DNA of 64,000 nucleotides from GCA-016699835 sp964543905. GTDB taxonomy: Bacteria > Planctomycetota > Phycisphaerae > Phycisphaerales > UBA1924. Of this stretch, positions 31,403 through 41,066 are shown one piece after another. The stretch spans positions 62,001 through 126,000 of the forward strand of contig CAZIZO010000003.1 in assembly GCA_964543905.1 (NCBI GenBank), in the 5' to 3' direction. The notes beneath the pieces are model-generated. The model worked only from the letters and a program-made list of their open reading frames with translations, had not been told where the DNA came from and made no database searches. The position numbers and the translations under genes were made by a program. The stretch's first letter is position 1. Every line of letters starts with the position of its first letter.

Positions 31403-33754
31403 ATGGGCCTTCATCGAACTGTTGTTTCGATTCTCGGCGTGGCGGGGTTGGCGGCGGGGGCCTTGGCGCAAGACGCCTGCGTTGGATTTGACGAGCACGT
31501 CGGATGCGGGAAAGCGTGCGCCCTCCGGCAGCGGGCGGCGATGGGGCTCGACATCCACGACTACAGCCCGGCCTATACGGATCGAGAGGCGTTCACGGAC
31601 ACGGACCTGCTGGAGGTGGACCTCGACATCGAGATCGACCCCGCGACGGGGAGCATCGCGGGAAGCAACATCATGCGGGTGCGATCGCTGGTGGATGGGC
31701 TGACCACCTTCACGTTCATGCTCCGCAGCAACTTCACCATCGGGACGGTGACCATCAATGGTGGAACGGTGCTCGCGGCGCCGGTGGCGACGGGCTCGTA
31801 CGGACGCCAACTCACTTTGGACCGGGCGTACAACGCGGGCGAAGAGTTCACGGTGCGCGTGCCGTACAGCGGGATCGCGGTCTCGCGCGGATTTGGGTCG
31901 ATCGAGTTCCAGACGCAGAACGGGGTGCCGATCGTGGCGACGTTGAGCGAGGCCTACTTCGCGGGGACGTGGTGGCCGATCAAGGACGGGGACTTTGGCC
32001 TCGCGGGCAACAACGACGACAAGTCGATCGGGCGCCTCGCGATCACCGCGCCCAACACGCTCAAGAGTGTGTCGAACGGCCTGCTGGAAGGCACCGACGT
32101 CGTCGCGGGCGGGAAGACGCGATATCGCTGGCGGACGAACTATCCGACGGCGACGTATCTCTACTTCTTCGGCACGACGAACTACAACCAGTGGCAGCGC
32201 ACGTACAACTACCCGCTGAGCGGAGGGGGGACGGGCTCGATGCCGGTGCAGTTCAGCATCTATCCGGCGGACGACACGCCGGGCAACCGGGCCGCGTGGG
32301 AGCGCACGCTCGACATGCTTCCCGTGTTCCGCACGGTCTTCGGCGAGTACCCCTTCATCAACGAGAAGTACGGCATCTACCAGTTCCCCTTCGGCGGGGG
32401 CATGGAGCACCAGACGTACACGGGACAGGGGACGTTCAACGAGAGCGTGACGGCCCACGAACTCGGGCACCAGTGGTGGGGCGACAACGTCACGTGCAAG
32501 ACGTGGAATCACATCTGGTTGAATGAAGGCTTTGCGACCTATTCCGAGGCGTTGTGGCTCGAACGCCAGAGCGGCGCGCCGAATGCGAGCGCGCTCCAGG
32601 CGGCGATGAACGCTCGCCGGCCGAGCCAGGTGAGCGGCACGGTGTACGTGCCGGATGGTGCGGCGGGCGTGGGGAACATGAACCGCATCTTCAGCAGCAC
32701 CTACTCCTATCGCAAGGGCGCGTGGGTGCTGCACCAGTTGCGGCACGTGATCGGTGATGCCGCGTTCTTCCAGACGCTCGCCAACTATCGCGCCCAGTTC
32801 ACCGGACGCGGCGCCACGACCGATGACTTCGCCAACGTGGCGTCGGCGACCAGCGGGATGGACCTCACCAACTTCTTCCAGCAATGGGTCTACTCGGGCG
32901 GGGCCCCCGCGTATGACTTTGGTTGGCAGACCGTCAACCTCGGCGGTCAAAACTATCTGAGGCTGTCCATCGCACAGACCCAGGACCCCTCCTGGGGGGT
33001 GGGGGGAGTCTTCTCCATGCCCATCGACGTGCGCATCGACACGACCGGCGGCGCCTTGACCGTCGTGGTGCAGAACACCGCGCGCACGCAGCACTTCCTC
33101 ATTCCCATCCCGGCGGCGGCGACGAACGTCACGCTGGATGAGTTTGATTGGATCCTCAACACCGGCGAAACGGGCGTGGCCTATGTGAATGGCCCCGCGA
33201 AGATCATCGCGGTCACGCCCGCGATCGGCTCGTCCAGCGCGATGGCGCCCTCAAGCGTGCAGGTGGTCTTCAGCGAGGCGGTCAACGCGACGGCGGGCGC
33301 CTTCACGATCACCGGCCCGGGCGGGAACGTCACGGCCACGTTCGCCTACAACCCGGGGACACGCACCGCGACCCTCACGCCCACCGCGGCGCTCGCCGCG
33401 GGCACGTACACGGTGAACGTGGCCTCGACCATCACGACCGTCGCCTCGGGGCAGGCACTCGACGGCGAGATCGTCGGCGGGGCGCTCCCCAGCGGCAACG
33501 GCGTGGGCGGCGGCAACGCCTCGTGGACGTTTACGGTTGAACCATCCTGCATCGCGGATATCGATGATGGGAGCGGGACGGGCACGCCCGATGGGGGCGT
33601 GACGATCGACGACCTGCTGTACTACCTCGGCATCTTCGAGGGCGGGAGCGTGGCCGCGGACGTCGACGACGGGAGCGGGACGGGCACGCCCGATGGCGGG
33701 GTGACGATCGACGATCTGCTGTACTACCTGCTGCGGTTTGAGAGTGGATGCTAA
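31403..33754 (+). CDS. Secreted M1-family aminopeptidase-like protein with GC-type dockerin
   Basis: 783 residues; GGAG precedes ATG 31403. After the signal peptide, an M1 peptidase spans about 45-510. The zinc site is H352-E-L-G-H356 followed by Glu375 in LNEGFATYSE, the HExxH-x18-E spacing of M1. The substrate motif normally GxMEN reads GGGMEH, a substitution at the last position. A Big_5-like Ig domain lies at about 598-705 (VQVVFSEAVNATAGAFTI), then two dockerin-like repeats ending RFESGC. It probably trims peptides released by the neighbouring secreted proteases. Confidence 0.9.
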   Translation: MGLHRTVVSILGVAGLAAGALAQDACVGFDEHVGCGKACALRQRAAMGLDIHDYSPAYTDREAFTDTDLLEVDLDIEIDPATGSIAGSNIMRVRSLVDGLTTFTFMLRSNFTIGTVTINGGTVLAAPVATGSYGRQLTLDRAYNAGEEFTVRVPYSGIAVSRGFGSIEFQTQNGVPIVATLSEAYFAGTWWPIKDGDFGLAGNNDDKSIGRLAITAPNTLKSVSNGLLEGTDVVAGGKTRYRWRTNYPTATYLYFFGTTNYNQWQRTYNYPLSGGGTGSMPVQFSIYPADDTPGNRAAWERTLDMLPVFRTVFGEYPFINEKYGIYQFPFGGGMEHQTYTGQGTFNESVTAHELGHQWWGDNVTCKTWNHIWLNEGFATYSEALWLERQSGAPNASALQAAMNARRPSQVSGTVYVPDGAAGVGNMNRIFSSTYSYRKGAWVLHQLRHVIGDAAFFQTLANYRAQFTGRGATTDDFANVASATSGMDLTNFFQQWVYSGGAPAYDFGWQTVNLGGQNYLRLSIAQTQDPSWGVGGVFSMPIDVRIDTTGGALTVVVQNTARTQHFLIPIPAAATNVTLDEFDWILNTGETGVAYVNGPAKIIAVTPAIGSSSAMAPSSVQVVFSEAVNATAGAFTITGPGGNVTATFAYNPGTRTATLTPTAALAAGTYTVNVASTITTVASGQALDGEIVGGALPSGNGVGGGNASWTFTVEPSCIADIDDGSGTGTPDGGVTIDDLLYYLGIFEGGSVAADVDDGSGTGTPDGGVTIDDLLYYLLRFESGC

Positions 33755-33830
33755 CCGTCCGAAAAGGCGGCACGGGCGGCGTTCGGGCCGCGTAGATCGT
33801 CTTTGCCGGGGCGAATCCCTGTGTTCCGGG

Positions 33831-33859
33831 TTGGAAACAAGGAAAGTACGAAGTAGATT
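33831..33859 (+). promoter_or_regulatory. Sigma-70-type promoter of the matrixin-like gene
   Basis: TTGGAA and TAGATT are separated by 17 nt. The leader before ATG 33927 would be about 60 nt. Confidence 0.6.
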
Positions 33860-33926
33860 TAGGGAGCCCGAGCGAGAGAATTGGCTTATATGACATGGAC
33901 GCCCGCGGGTGCGACGGAGAAACGTG

Positions 33927-35837
33927 ATGAAGGTGCAGAACTGGATGTTGGGTGCGGTGATGGGTGGGATGGTGCTGACCGCGTCCTCGGCGCTCGGCGT
34001 GGACGCGGTGCCGCGTGCGGGCAAGATGGGGCCCAACTTCACATGCAGCCTCGATCTCGCGATGGCGCAGGATGAACCTGAGGTGACGATTGCCTTGACG
34101 CGGGGCTATCCGACACCCTTTGGGTGGATGCTGGAAGACACGATGCCGGGCGATGACGTGGCGCCGGCGACGTGCTTCTCGCGCGAGAAGCCGCCGCCGC
34201 CGGACGTGATCGAGGCGCTGACGCGAGAAATGCTGGGCGTGTACACCGATCGCTACAACGCGATCGATCGCTGGTCGGGCTCGATCGGCGACCCGATCAC
34301 GATCACATGGAGTTTCGTGCCGGATGGAACCGCGCTCCCCGCCAACCCGGGGTCGGCGGCGAACAGCAGCCTTTTCGCCCGGATGGACGCCCTGTTCGGG
34401 GCGGCCAACCGTTCGGTGTGGATCTCTCGCTTCGAGCAGAGTTTCAACCGATGGGCGCAACTCGCGGGGTTGCGCTACACGCGTGTGAGGAACGGGACGA
34501 ACGACTGGGACGACGGCGCGGCGTGGGGTGCGGGTTCGAGCGCCACGCGAGGCATGGTCCGTATCGGCATGCGGAACGTCGATGGGGTCAACGGCATTCT
34601 CGCCTTCAACCAGTTTCCATCCAGCGGTGGGGACATGGTCCTTGACTCGAGCGAGACGTGGACTGCCGGCGGCGGCTCCCACCTCTTCCTCCGCAACACC
34701 ATCATGCATGAGCATGGGCACGGCATCGGCCTCGCCCACGTCTGTCCCAGCAATCAGACCAAACTGATGGAGCCGTTCAACAGCAGCGCGTACGACGGGC
34801 CGCAGCAGGACGACATCCGCGCCGCGAACGATTTGTACGGCGACGTCTATGAGTCGAACAACACCGCCGCCACCGCGACGGCGCTCGATCCGAACACCGC
34901 GACCACCGATCTCGATCCGTTGACGCCCGGCACGACGTTCAACTTTGGCAACACCATCCCCACGCCCGCGGTGACGGGCGCGGCGCTGCTGAGCATCGAC
35001 CCCAACCTGGACGTGGACAACTACAAGTTCGCGCTCACGCGATCTCGGCTCGTCACCGTCACCGCGACGCCCGTGGGCACCTCCTACACCGACGTCGATC
35101 AGAACCAGGACGGCTCGTGCCAGACCTCGGGCAACACCGCCAACGCGCTCGCGGCCGTCGATCTCACGCTGGGTGTGTACAACTCGGCGGGTTCGGTGGC
35201 CTACGGCACGGCGGACAACACGAGCGCGGGCTCGCCCGAGGTCTTGACGGGCATCCTCGTGCCCGCGGGCACCACGACCGTTCGCGTCGGTCGGGTGGGG
35301 GCTCAGACCGAAACCCAACTCTACCGCCTGAGCGTGCAGGTCTCGGCGGCCAACCTCACCGTCACCGCGAGCGACGGCACCTTCCAGGATTTCGTCCGCT
35401 TGAACTGGTCGTCGATCCCCAACGTGACGCAGTACCTCATCTCGCGCAGCACCACAAACAGTTTCATCACGTCGCAGACCATCGCGAACGGGATCACGGG
35501 CATCACCTACGAGGACACGTCCGCCGTGCCCGGCACGACCTATTTCTACTGGATCCGCGCCCAGCAGAACGGCTCGGTGCGCCTCGTGACGGACGATCCG
35601 GACTCGGGCTACCGCCCCGCCCCGCCCGCGTGCGTCGCGGACGTGGACGACGGCAGCGGCTCGGGCACGCCCGACGGGGGCGTCACCATCGACGACCTGC
35701 TGTACTACCTGGGCCTCTATTCCGCGGGCAGCATCGCCGCGGACGTGGACGACGGCAGCGGCACCGGCACGCGGGATGGCGGCGTCACGATCGACGACCT
35801 GCTGTACTTCCTGCTGCGGTATGAGGCGGGGTGCTGA
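33927..35837 (+). CDS. Secreted matrixin-like metalloprotease with GC-type dockerin
   Basis: 636 residues from ATG 33927, with GGAG 7 nt upstream. The signal peptide is followed by a metzincin domain: H261-E-H-G-H265-G-I-G-L-A-H271 supplies three zinc ligands and Met281 in KLMEP supplies the Met-turn. This is the M10/matrixin pattern. Beyond it are beta regions with a pre-peptidase-like segment (DVDNYKFALTRSRLVTVTATP) and a fibronectin-III-like segment (VRLNWSSIPNVTQYLISRS). Two dockerin-like repeats end RYEAGC. It closes the eight-gene run, with a strong terminator 46 nt after the stop. Confidence 0.9.
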   Translation: MKVQNWMLGAVMGGMVLTASSALGVDAVPRAGKMGPNFTCSLDLAMAQDEPEVTIALTRGYPTPFGWMLEDTMPGDDVAPATCFSREKPPPPDVIEALTREMLGVYTDRYNAIDRWSGSIGDPITITWSFVPDGTALPANPGSAANSSLFARMDALFGAANRSVWISRFEQSFNRWAQLAGLRYTRVRNGTNDWDDGAAWGAGSSATRGMVRIGMRNVDGVNGILAFNQFPSSGGDMVLDSSETWTAGGGSHLFLRNTIMHEHGHGIGLAHVCPSNQTKLMEPFNSSAYDGPQQDDIRAANDLYGDVYESNNTAATATALDPNTATTDLDPLTPGTTFNFGNTIPTPAVTGAALLSIDPNLDVDNYKFALTRSRLVTVTATPVGTSYTDVDQNQDGSCQTSGNTANALAAVDLTLGVYNSAGSVAYGTADNTSAGSPEVLTGILVPAGTTTVRVGRVGAQTETQLYRLSVQVSAANLTVTASDGTFQDFVRLNWSSIPNVTQYLISRSTTNSFITSQTIANGITGITYEDTSAVPGTTYFYWIRAQQNGSVRLVTDDPDSGYRPAPPACVADVDDGSGSGTPDGGVTIDDLLYYLGLYSAGSIAADVDDGSGTGTRDGGVTIDDLLYFLLRYEAGC

Positions 35838-35882
35838 GGAACAGCGCCCGATGACCATGGGACAAGGAGTTGAGTCATGAAG

Positions 35883-35909
35883 AGCCCTCCCGAACTGGGA
35901 GGGCTTTTT
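35883..35909 (+). terminator. Rho-independent terminator closing the exoprotein run
   Basis: A 9-bp stem (AGCCCTCCC at 35883-35891 with GGGAGGGCT at 35897-35905), a 5-nt loop and five T. It lies between convergent genes. Confidence 0.92.
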
Positions 35910-35932
35910 CATTGGCTCCGCGTTCACACGGT

Positions 35933-38113
35933 TTACTTCGGCACTCTCTGCACGGTGTAGTACGCCACGGTGTGGAGGAGGGGCTTGCCTTCCTTTTCAC
36001 CTTCGCCCGCTTTGGCTCGCAGGCCCGGCATGGTGAGTTCGTGGACGTAGCCCATGCCGCCGGAGCGGACTTCGTTGAGTTTCAGGTGGACGACGCGTGG
36101 ACTCACCAGCGTGGCGGACGTGATGGTGTGCTTCTTGGTGTCCATCTCGGGGCAGCCGTACTCGGGGTGGTATTCGTAGGTGTAACTGGACATCTTGTAG
36201 GAATCGACGCTGGCGGCGGAGGCGGGATCGACATCGAGGGTGAACTCGAGGTCGAAGCCGTCGGGGGTGATGCGCATTTCCTTCAGTTCGAAGGGCGTCT
36301 TGCCGGTCCAACGGAGGCGTTCGATGCCGAAGCGTTTGCGCCCGATGGAGCCCCAGCCGCGATCGGTCTGCCCGACGAACATGGAGCCGTCGTTGCCCCA
36401 GGCGAGACGGTTGACGCCGCACTGGAGGCCTTGGCGGAAGGGGTAGCAGGCGCCCTGGTAGACGCCGTCGATGTTTTCAATGGAGACGCGATTGACCATG
36501 CAGAGGGTCTGGTCGCCGACGAAGACTTGGCCTTGGAAGGGGCCGAAGGGCGCGGCTTTGGCGTTCTTGGAGGCGGGTGGGTAGAGGAGGAAATCGGCGA
36601 CGGACTGGCCCATTTTCTTGTAGGGGAACCAGATGGTCGCGGGGGTGACCACGGGCTTGGGCGCGTTGGGGTCGTAGTTGGCGCGCCAGCGCAGGCCGGC
36701 GGGATGACCGGCGAAGGAGCCCGGGAGGAGGGGCGACATGCGGTTGGTGGCGACATAATCGCCTTGGTTGTCAAGGTAGAACATGGTGCCGTCGATCCAC
36801 TCGCCGATGCCGTTGGGCGAACGGAGCCCGTCACAGACGGGGGTGGCCGAGCCGTCGGGCTTGACCATCATCGCCCAGCCGCGGAAGGGGACGAGGGCCT
36901 TTCCGAGCGAGGCGCAGAAGCCGACGTTGAGGGTGACCCAGGCGTTGCCGTGGCGGTCGAACTTGGGTCCGAAGGCGAACTCGTGGTAGTTGCCGCTGAC
37001 GCCCCAGGCGTCGGAGACGGTGTCGTAGCGGTCGGCGATGTCGTCCGCGTCGGTATCGGTGAGACGGGTGAGTTCGCCGCGCTGGACGCAGTAGACGGCG
37101 GTGATGTCCTTGCCGCGGGAGTCCTTTTCCTTGCGGACGGCGAGGCCCAGGGGCTCGTGGAGGCCCGAGGCGAACTTCTTGAACTTCGCGTCGAAGCAAG
37201 GTTCTTTGTACGCGCCGTCGATGATGTAGACGTCGCCGCGGCGAGTGCAGGCGATGGGTCGGCCGTCGGGCAGGATGTCGAGTCCGCCGGCCTCGATGAC
37301 GACGTCGTCGGGCATGAAGATGGAGGTGACGGTGTAGTACTCGGCCTCGGGCGTTGGAGGAAAATCGACGTCGAGGTGATAGCGGAGGAGGTCGGTGGTG
37401 TAGGGGTCGAGTTGCGGCGTGCTGCTGATCTGGAACTGGAAGCCGCCTTCGCCCTGGCTCACCTTGGCGAGCATGTGGTTGACGCCCTTGTTGAGGCGGA
37501 GTTTGACCTTGTGGGAATCGGGATCGAGGCCGCGCTGGACGTCGGCGTCGACGACGAGGTTGCCGTTGAGCCAGAAGCGAAGCCCGTCGTCGGAGCCCAT
37601 GTTGACGTCGATGGTCATATCGCGAGGGGCGGTGACGGTGCCGTAGAGGTAGGTGAGGCACCAACTGCCGAGGTTGCCTGGGCAGTACTGGTTGAGTTCG
37701 ACCATCTCGTTGAGGATGGGGCCGATGTTCTTCCAGGCGACCTTGGTGTTGTCCTTGCCGTCGTAGGTTTTGGCGAGGTCCGGACCGGCGCCGCCGGGAG
37801 TCATTTTGGAGAGTTCGTCCTCCGGGGGAAGAGGCTTGGCAAGGAAGCCCATGTTCTTCCAGGAGTTGGTGAAGGGGAAGTAGGAGGCGACGTGCCAGTC
37901 GTTCCACTTGACGCGATCGGCGACGAGGAGATCGAGCATGCGATCCTCGGTGGCTTTGCGTGTGGCGAGTTTCTGGTAGGGCTTGCCCTGGATCATGATG
38001 GGAGTGCGCTCGCCGGCGTTGGCGAGTTGCCCGGGCTCGACGGGGGGTTGGGCGAGGGAGGAATGCGCGAGGCCCACGATGAGGGTGAGGGCGAGGAGGG
38101 AGGGCTTGTTCAT
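35933..38113 (-). CDS. Secreted GSDH-like propeller protein (planctomycete dehydrogenase type)
   Basis: 726 residues from ATG 38113, with a signal peptide (LLALTLIVGLAHSSLAQ). Residues about 120-260 resemble a PA14-like beta domain (WCLTYLYGTVTAPRDM, GSDDGLRFWLNGNLVVD). The rest is a beta-propeller related to glucose/sorbosone dehydrogenases: DILPDGRPIACTRRGDVYII, GLHEPLGLAV, GPKFDRHGNAWVTLN and RLAWGNDGSMFVGQTDRGW. The start codon overlaps the stop of the pentaheme cytochrome gene (ATGA), so the two are translationally coupled and likely work together, the propeller oxidising a substrate and the cytochrome accepting electrons. The substrate is unknown. Confidence 0.82.
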   Translation of the reverse strand: MNKPSLLALTLIVGLAHSSLAQPPVEPGQLANAGERTPIMIQGKPYQKLATRKATEDRMLDLLVADRVKWNDWHVASYFPFTNSWKNMGFLAKPLPPEDELSKMTPGGAGPDLAKTYDGKDNTKVAWKNIGPILNEMVELNQYCPGNLGSWCLTYLYGTVTAPRDMTIDVNMGSDDGLRFWLNGNLVVDADVQRGLDPDSHKVKLRLNKGVNHMLAKVSQGEGGFQFQISSTPQLDPYTTDLLRYHLDVDFPPTPEAEYYTVTSIFMPDDVVIEAGGLDILPDGRPIACTRRGDVYIIDGAYKEPCFDAKFKKFASGLHEPLGLAVRKEKDSRGKDITAVYCVQRGELTRLTDTDADDIADRYDTVSDAWGVSGNYHEFAFGPKFDRHGNAWVTLNVGFCASLGKALVPFRGWAMMVKPDGSATPVCDGLRSPNGIGEWIDGTMFYLDNQGDYVATNRMSPLLPGSFAGHPAGLRWRANYDPNAPKPVVTPATIWFPYKKMGQSVADFLLYPPASKNAKAAPFGPFQGQVFVGDQTLCMVNRVSIENIDGVYQGACYPFRQGLQCGVNRLAWGNDGSMFVGQTDRGWGSIGRKRFGIERLRWTGKTPFELKEMRITPDGFDLEFTLDVDPASAASVDSYKMSSYTYEYHPEYGCPEMDTKKHTITSATLVSPRVVHLKLNEVRSGGMGYVHELTMPGLRAKAGEGEKEGKPLLHTVAYYTVQRVPK

Positions 38114-40929
38114 GGGGTCACCTCGATGCTGAAGGAGGCTTCGCCGTTGGCGGGCGTGATCTGGAGCCAGTGTTCGTTGTTCTTCTGGTCGATCCACTTG
38201 AGTTCGCCCTTGGCGAGTTCGTAGTCGCACTTGCCCGGGCCGGGGTTGAACGTGGCGAGGACGAAACGGCCTTTGAGGACGAACTCGCGACGGAGGAGCG
38301 CGCCGGGCGTGGTGGCGGGAAGGAAACGTTCGAAGACGGTGATGGAGGACGTGCCGCTCGTGATCTCGTACTCGAACGTGGGCGTGCCGGACTTGTCGAG
38401 GGTGTAGCCCTTGAAGAGGTAGCCGGCGTCGTGCCCGGTGGCGGTGGGCCAGGAGGTGGGCGTGCCGAGGGCGAACGCGGGGCCGTTGGGGGCCTTCCAC
38501 TCGGTGTTGCCGCGACCGCCGGCGATCATGCCGCCGCGGTTTTTCCAGGCGGCGGAGGTGTCGAGGAACTCGCCCTTCCAGGCGCTGACGAGTCGGACGG
38601 CGGTGGCGTCGAAGGCGAAGTGGGTTTGCTGGGGATACCCGACGGCGATCCCGCGGCTGCCGGCGTCGGCGAGGAAGACTCGGAAGACGACGGGCTTGTC
38701 CGTGACCTTGAGCATGTCGCCGCCCTTGACCTGGAGGCCGTCGGGTGGGGGGGCGAACGAGGAGAGGGACATGTAGGCCCAGAGGGCGTCGATCTGCTGC
38801 TGCGGGTCGCCGCCGAAGACGTCGGTCACTTGACCCTTGCCCGTGACATAGAACTGTGGCATGCGGGTGCCGGGCTTCCAGCGGACGGGGTCGCGGACGT
38901 AGACGTTCCACCAGTCGTAGCGGATGCGTTCGGCAAAGTCGGTGATGTTGGGACCGGGCGTGCCCGCGGGCGGGAAGCGTCCAAAGACGTGGCACGAGAT
39001 GCAGTTGAGGCCCTTCTCGCCCATCAGACGGCGCCCGGCCTGGGCGATCTCGTCGGTGGGTTTGGGCTCTTCGCGGTCGCGTTCGGGCCACACCCCGTCG
39101 CAGGAGGCCAGGTGCTGGGGCAGGTCGCGGACGAGTTCGGGCGCAAACTGGGGCATGCGGGTGCCCATGTACGGGCGTGCACGCCCGGCGTTCATCAAGA
39201 CCTTGCGCAGCCAGGGGCTGGTCAGTTTGAAGCCCACGTTGGTCAAGTCTGGCGCGAGTCGGCCTTCGTCCCCCAGTTCGGCCTCGGTCGTGATGCGGAA
39301 GAACATCCGCTGCTCGGCGTTGGGCCCGCCTTCCCCGTCACGCATGTGGCACGACGTGCAGTTGAGCACCTTGAACGCGCGATGGGCGGCGTCGATGGGC
39401 GCCTTGGCGTTGATGATCTTCTTCACCTCCACAAGCCCCGCGTTGATCGCCGCTCGGTCGGCGTCGGCGAGCGTGTAGCGCGGGGTCTTGGCGTCGCCCG
39501 GGTCCATGCAACCCTTGCCCGGGGTGAGGTCGGCGAGGGGCTTGGCCCCCCTCGTCGCGAGGCTCCCGCCCGTGGTGACCTGGTGGCACGACGCGCAGCC
39601 GCGGGAGGCGAAGGCGGCCTTGCCTCTCTCGACCTTGGCCGGGTCGATCTTGAAGTCGATCGTCTTGTCGGAGAGGCCCGCTTTGCGCATCACGTACGCG
39701 GTGATGACATCGGCCTGCTCGGTCGAGAGTTCCATGCTGGGCATGCGCCCGCCGGGGTGGAGGTCGCGCGGGTTCTTGAGGAACTCCGAGAGGGCCGCCG
39801 CTCGCCATTTCTTTCCAACATGGGCGAGCGAGTTGATCGTCGGGAGTTTGGGGGTGGTCTTGGGGAGGGAGTCGTCGTAGAGCGCCTTGTCGGGCGCGTC
39901 GAGCGCGCCGTGGCACATGACGCAGCCCATGACGTGGTAGTCATACCGACCGTCGTCCATGATCGTGCGCTCGTTCGCGACGGGCTCGAACTTCACGGGC
40001 CCACCCATGCTCACGAGGTAGTGCACGATCGCGTCGGCCTCCTCGATCTCCTGCTCGCTCTCGCCGAAGAGCGCGGGCATCGCGCTCCCGGGCTTCATCT
40101 CTTGCGGCTTTAAGATCCAGGTCCGCATCCAGCGCGGGTCGAAGTGTTCCCCCGGGTTGTTCAAGATCGGTGCGGCGACCGGCGTGATTGCGCCCCGTGC
40201 CTGCTCGTTGGGCGCATGGCAGGAGACGCAGCCCAACTCACCGATCTTCGACCGTCCATGCAACGCCTCGCGGCTGGCCTTGGCTTGCGGGCGCGCGAAC
40301 GTGGGGACCGAGCACGCCCCGATCGGCATGGGTTCGGTGAAGAAGCCCGGATCGTCAACCCCCGCCCGCTCGCGGGACCAGAGCACGCGCAGGCGGGCGG
40401 CCCGATCGGCGTTGCGCGTGAACCGGGCCGTGACCATCACCTTGCCCGCCTTGAGCGCGAGCGCCTTGGTATAGCCCGCGCCCGCCGGAGCAACGGCCGG
40501 GCGGGACACGCTTCCCAACTCCTTTGCGGCGCTGTCGGAAACGCTGATGGAGGCGGCCCCGCCCTCGCTCTCGATGCCGAAGGTGTACGTGCCTGGGGTT
40601 TCGATCGTGATCTCGGTGGAGAAGGTCGCGGAGAAGCCGCTGGCGGGGACCGTGGGGACGAGCGATTCGCCCGGGAGCAGCGAGAACGCCGCGGACGCCG
40701 CCCACTGGCGGGGCGTGTCCTTGTCCATCTTGACCCCGGGGCCCACGACGGCGAGGGCCCAACCCGGGAAGAGTTCGACGGAAGCGGGCTTGGCGTCCGC
40801 CTTCGCCTCGCTCATGGGCGCGGGCTGGGCCCCTGCGAAGAGAGGCGAGAGCGCGAGCGCGGCGGCAGAGACGAAGAAGCGAGAACGGTGACGAGGCCCG
40901 GCCTGCGACCGAGCGGGTGTACACGGCAT
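38110..40929 (-). CDS. Secreted pentaheme cytochrome c with PA14-like domain
   Basis: 939 residues from ATG 40929, with GAGGAG 8 nt upstream; the frame opens further upstream without signal character. A signal peptide ends near LFAGAQ. A PA14-like beta domain follows (ETPGTYTFGIESEGG). Five CxxCH haem sites are visible in order: CVSCH, CVMCH, CASCH, CTSCH and CISCH, each with a following Met-rich stretch such as PGSAMPAL, GGRMPSME or GTRMPQF that could supply the sixth ligand. The C-terminal 200 residues are a beta domain without haem. It overlaps the dehydrogenase-like gene by 4 nt. Confidence 0.87.
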   Translation of the reverse strand: MPCTPARSQAGPRHRSRFFVSAAALALSPLFAGAQPAPMSEAKADAKPASVELFPGWALAVVGPGVKMDKDTPRQWAASAAFSLLPGESLVPTVPASGFSATFSTEITIETPGTYTFGIESEGGAASISVSDSAAKELGSVSRPAVAPAGAGYTKALALKAGKVMVTARFTRNADRAARLRVLWSRERAGVDDPGFFTEPMPIGACSVPTFARPQAKASREALHGRSKIGELGCVSCHAPNEQARGAITPVAAPILNNPGEHFDPRWMRTWILKPQEMKPGSAMPALFGESEQEIEEADAIVHYLVSMGGPVKFEPVANERTIMDDGRYDYHVMGCVMCHGALDAPDKALYDDSLPKTTPKLPTINSLAHVGKKWRAAALSEFLKNPRDLHPGGRMPSMELSTEQADVITAYVMRKAGLSDKTIDFKIDPAKVERGKAAFASRGCASCHQVTTGGSLATRGAKPLADLTPGKGCMDPGDAKTPRYTLADADRAAINAGLVEVKKIINAKAPIDAAHRAFKVLNCTSCHMRDGEGGPNAEQRMFFRITTEAELGDEGRLAPDLTNVGFKLTSPWLRKVLMNAGRARPYMGTRMPQFAPELVRDLPQHLASCDGVWPERDREEPKPTDEIAQAGRRLMGEKGLNCISCHVFGRFPPAGTPGPNITDFAERIRYDWWNVYVRDPVRWKPGTRMPQFYVTGKGQVTDVFGGDPQQQIDALWAYMSLSSFAPPPDGLQVKGGDMLKVTDKPVVFRVFLADAGSRGIAVGYPQQTHFAFDATAVRLVSAWKGEFLDTSAAWKNRGGMIAGGRGNTEWKAPNGPAFALGTPTSWPTATGHDAGYLFKGYTLDKSGTPTFEYEITSGTSSITVFERFLPATTPGALLRREFVLKGRFVLATFNPGPGKCDYELAKGELKWIDQKNNEHWLQITPANGEASFSIEVTP

Positions 40930-41015
40930 GCGATGCTCCTCACGCGGGACGCGCCCGCGACGAAGAGCGTATCCGAAGACTGTCGCCTCCGCACGCGAGT
41001 CCGTCACGGGCCAAC

Positions 41016-41042
41016 GAAAACCGGGGCGACGATCGCCCCGGT
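41016..41042 (-). terminator. Rho-independent terminator for the SH3-like gene
   Basis: A 10-bp stem (ACCGGGGCGA at 41020-41029 with TCGCCCCGGT at 41033-41042) and a 3-nt loop. The A run before it is the U tract on the minus strand. Confidence 0.8.
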
Positions 41043-41066
41043 CCTGCGGCCGACGGAGATTGGGGG

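Noticed and set aside
27949..31404. 1151-codon minus-strand frame
   Set aside because: Antisense shadow of the M36-like protease gene; Arg/Val/Ala-rich without signal peptide or motif.
19540..35837. Dockerin repeats read as a CRISPR-like array
   Set aside because: The repeats are in-frame coding units at gene ends, not short repeats with regular spacers.
35870..38224. 784-codon plus-strand frame
   Set aside because: Antisense shadow of the dehydrogenase-like gene, rich in Asp/Glu/Gly/Val, typical of GC-rich antisense frames.
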